This document shows, piece after piece, positions 63,165-64,000 of a DNA stretch of 64,000 bases (the first letter of the stretch is position 1; each line of letters starts with the position of its first letter). The notes below the pieces were generated by a model. The model was given only the letters and a program-made list of their open reading frames with translations, was not told the origin of the DNA and did not search any database. The position numbers and the translations under genes were made by a program. The stretch is from Cupriavidus gilardii (GTDB lineage: Bacteria; Pseudomonadota; Gammaproteobacteria; Burkholderiales; Burkholderiaceae), in the NCBI RefSeq assembly GCF_008801915.1, contig NZ_VZOV01000002.1, positions 372,001-436,000 of the forward strand, given 5' to 3'.

Positions 63165-63799
63165 GATGCCGCCCTCCCCCGCGCGCCATGGATGGCGACC
63201 GGCAGGTTTTCCAGCGGACCCAGCGCGAAAGCAAGCAGGCGGCCATGCCATACATCATCGCCGCGCACCATTTCGATCGCCGACAGGCTGGCATGGGCCG
63301 GCAGGAAGGCCGGAAAGCGCTCCATCCCCACGCCGTGGATATGCTGCAGAATGCAGGAAATGGGGCCCGAATGGGCCACCACCATCAGGGCATCGACCGG
63401 CCGTGCCAATTGCTCGTCGAGCCAGCCCAGCACGCGCTGGTTCAGCGCGAGATGCGACTCGCCACCCGGATAGCGGTTGCCCGGATCGGCATAAAAGTCC
63501 GGACATTGCGCAAGAAAGCGAGCGAGCTGCCAGTCGGCAACTTCGCCGGCATCGGTCTCGCCCAACCGGGAGTCGACTTCCCAATCCGCGGCCGGCATCA
63601 GCAAGCGGGCAGTCTGCTGCGCGCGACACCACTGGCTGGTCATGTACCGATCGGCCACGATGCCGGCATGCGACAACCACGCCGCCATGCGCTGCGCCTG
63701 CGCGACCCCGATGGCGTCGAGCTCGTCGGCTGTGGTGCCGGTGACCAGCCCGGCATCGTTGGCCACGGAACGGCCATGGCGGACCAGATAGAGCATCAT
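63161..63799 (-). CDS. Histidine phosphatase family protein
   Basis: This 212-residue protein has the phosphohistidine motif LVRHGRS at the N-terminus and a second histidine in VVAHSGPIS, the phosphoglycerate-mutase-like fold. In a glycan locus it may dephosphorylate a sugar-phosphate intermediate, but the substrate is not established. The ATG at 63799 overlaps the stop of the preceding gene (ATGA). Confidence 0.85.
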   Translation of the reverse strand: MMLYLVRHGRSVANDAGLVTGTTADELDAIGVAQAQRMAAWLSHAGIVADRYMTSQWCRAQQTARLLMPAADWEVDSRLGETDAGEVADWQLARFLAQCPDFYADPGNRYPGGESHLALNQRVLGWLDEQLARPVDALMVVAHSGPISCILQHIHGVGMERFPAFLPAHASLSAIEMVRGDDVWHGRLLAFALGPLENLPVAIHGARGRAAS

Positions 63800-64000
63800 C
63801 TGGCAATGCTCCGCAGGATGTCGATCAGAGGATTGATGGCGCCGGGAAGGCAGAAGCGCCGCATGTCATCGACCAGCGAGGTAGTATCGGCGGGCAGCGC
63901 CAGCACCTGATCGACGGCAGCGGCGATGGCCTCGTCGCTAGCGGGATCGGCATAAACCGCATGATCGCCAAAGTGCTCGCGCGACCAGGCCGAATCGCTC
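63796..64000 (-). CDS. Probable glycosyltransferase, 5' partial (C-terminus only)
   Basis: Only the last 68 codons are inside the window. They read SREHFGDHAVYADPASDEAI and continue to a C-terminal LIDILRSIAR. The GDHAVYADPASDEAIAAAV pattern is like the C-terminal part of GT4-type enzymes. It overlaps the phosphatase start by ATGA and belongs to the same operon. A precise family cannot be set from this fragment. Confidence 0.6.
   Translation of the reverse strand, partial: SDSAWSREHFGDHAVYADPASDEAIAAAVDQVLALPADTTSLVDDMRRFCLPGAINPLIDILRSIAR

Noticed and set aside
1..64000. CRISPR arrays, insertion sequences, prophage genes, rRNA
   Set aside because: No direct repeats with regular spacers, transposase, phage or ribosomal RNA sequences were recognised.

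Overview
The window is GC-rich chromosomal DNA from a betaproteobacterium, most likely Burkholderiaceae close to Cupriavidus/Ralstonia. The evidence is gene content and order: ybgC-tolQRAB-pal-cpoB, then glyA-nrdR, a minor-pilin block, ribD-ribE-ribBX-ribH-nusB, ubiD, waaC-waaA beside an AlgC-type phosphomutase, and a Pcm/rhodanese/TolC trio. This is recalled from sequence and family knowledge; no database search was run. Nearly everything is core chromosome. The more accessory parts are the Fic gene (28.4-29.8 kb), the BrnT/BrnA plus AAA ATPase group (41.6-43.3 kb) and the surface-polysaccharide region (48.6 kb to the right end).

Layout. 0-0.8 kb: the end of an AI-2E/PerM-type transporter, then tRNA-Lys(TTT) on the minus strand with its terminator. 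0.9-8.5 kb (minus): a TsuA/YeeE-type sulfur transporter, queC, and the Tol-Pal cell-envelope operon. 8.6-10.8 kb (plus): a ZTP (pfl) riboswitch ahead of glyA, then nrdR. 10.9-14.2 kb (plus): five overlapping type IV minor-pilin genes, with the first ribosome-binding site inside a 9-bp stem. 14.3-18.5 kb (plus): riboflavin genes and nusB. 18.7-19.9 kb: an aminotransferase, convergent with a lytic transglycosylase gene whose strong promoter lies about 340 nt upstream of its start, leaving a long structured leader. 21.7-28.1 kb (plus): ubiD, a GabD-like dehydrogenase, acetoacetyl-CoA synthetase and an aldose-1-epimerase-like protein, then tRNA-Gly(CCC). 28.4-33.2 kb: a Fic-family protein, trmB, a duplicated intergenic repeat, uppP, a DUF1439 lipoprotein and a cysteine-cluster protein. 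33.3-38.7 kb (plus): a TetR regulator with an RND efflux pair. 38.8-41.4 kb (plus): Pcm-like, rhodanese and TolC-like genes. 43.4-48.4 kb (minus): a META/DUF4377 lipoprotein, waaA, waaC and a phosphomannomutase/phosphoglucomutase.

48.6-64 kb is a glycan locus in two arms meeting tail to tail near 57.0 kb. The plus arm has three GT4 glycosyltransferases, a polyprenyl-phosphate hexose-1-phosphate transferase, a Wzx-like flippase, an APS kinase and a sulfotransferase with an extra C-terminal domain. The minus arm has a partial probable glycosyltransferase, a histidine phosphatase, two glycosyltransferases, a WbpV-like epimerase/reductase, a WecA/WbpL-type initiating transferase and a WbpM/CapD-type dehydratase. 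I see two lipid-linked initiation enzymes and a PAPS-dependent sulfation module, but no polymerase or chain-length regulator, so the locus extends past the right edge.

The observations most worth following are the uncharacterised leader RNA of the lytic transglycosylase gene, the sulfation pair in the polysaccharide locus, the ZTP riboswitch with an alternative downstream pairing, the SD-sequestering hairpin at pilV, the Fic protein whose motif starts with Gln instead of His, and a recurring pattern of short tandem repeats at gene boundaries. No CRISPR array, insertion sequence, prophage or rRNA operon is visible.
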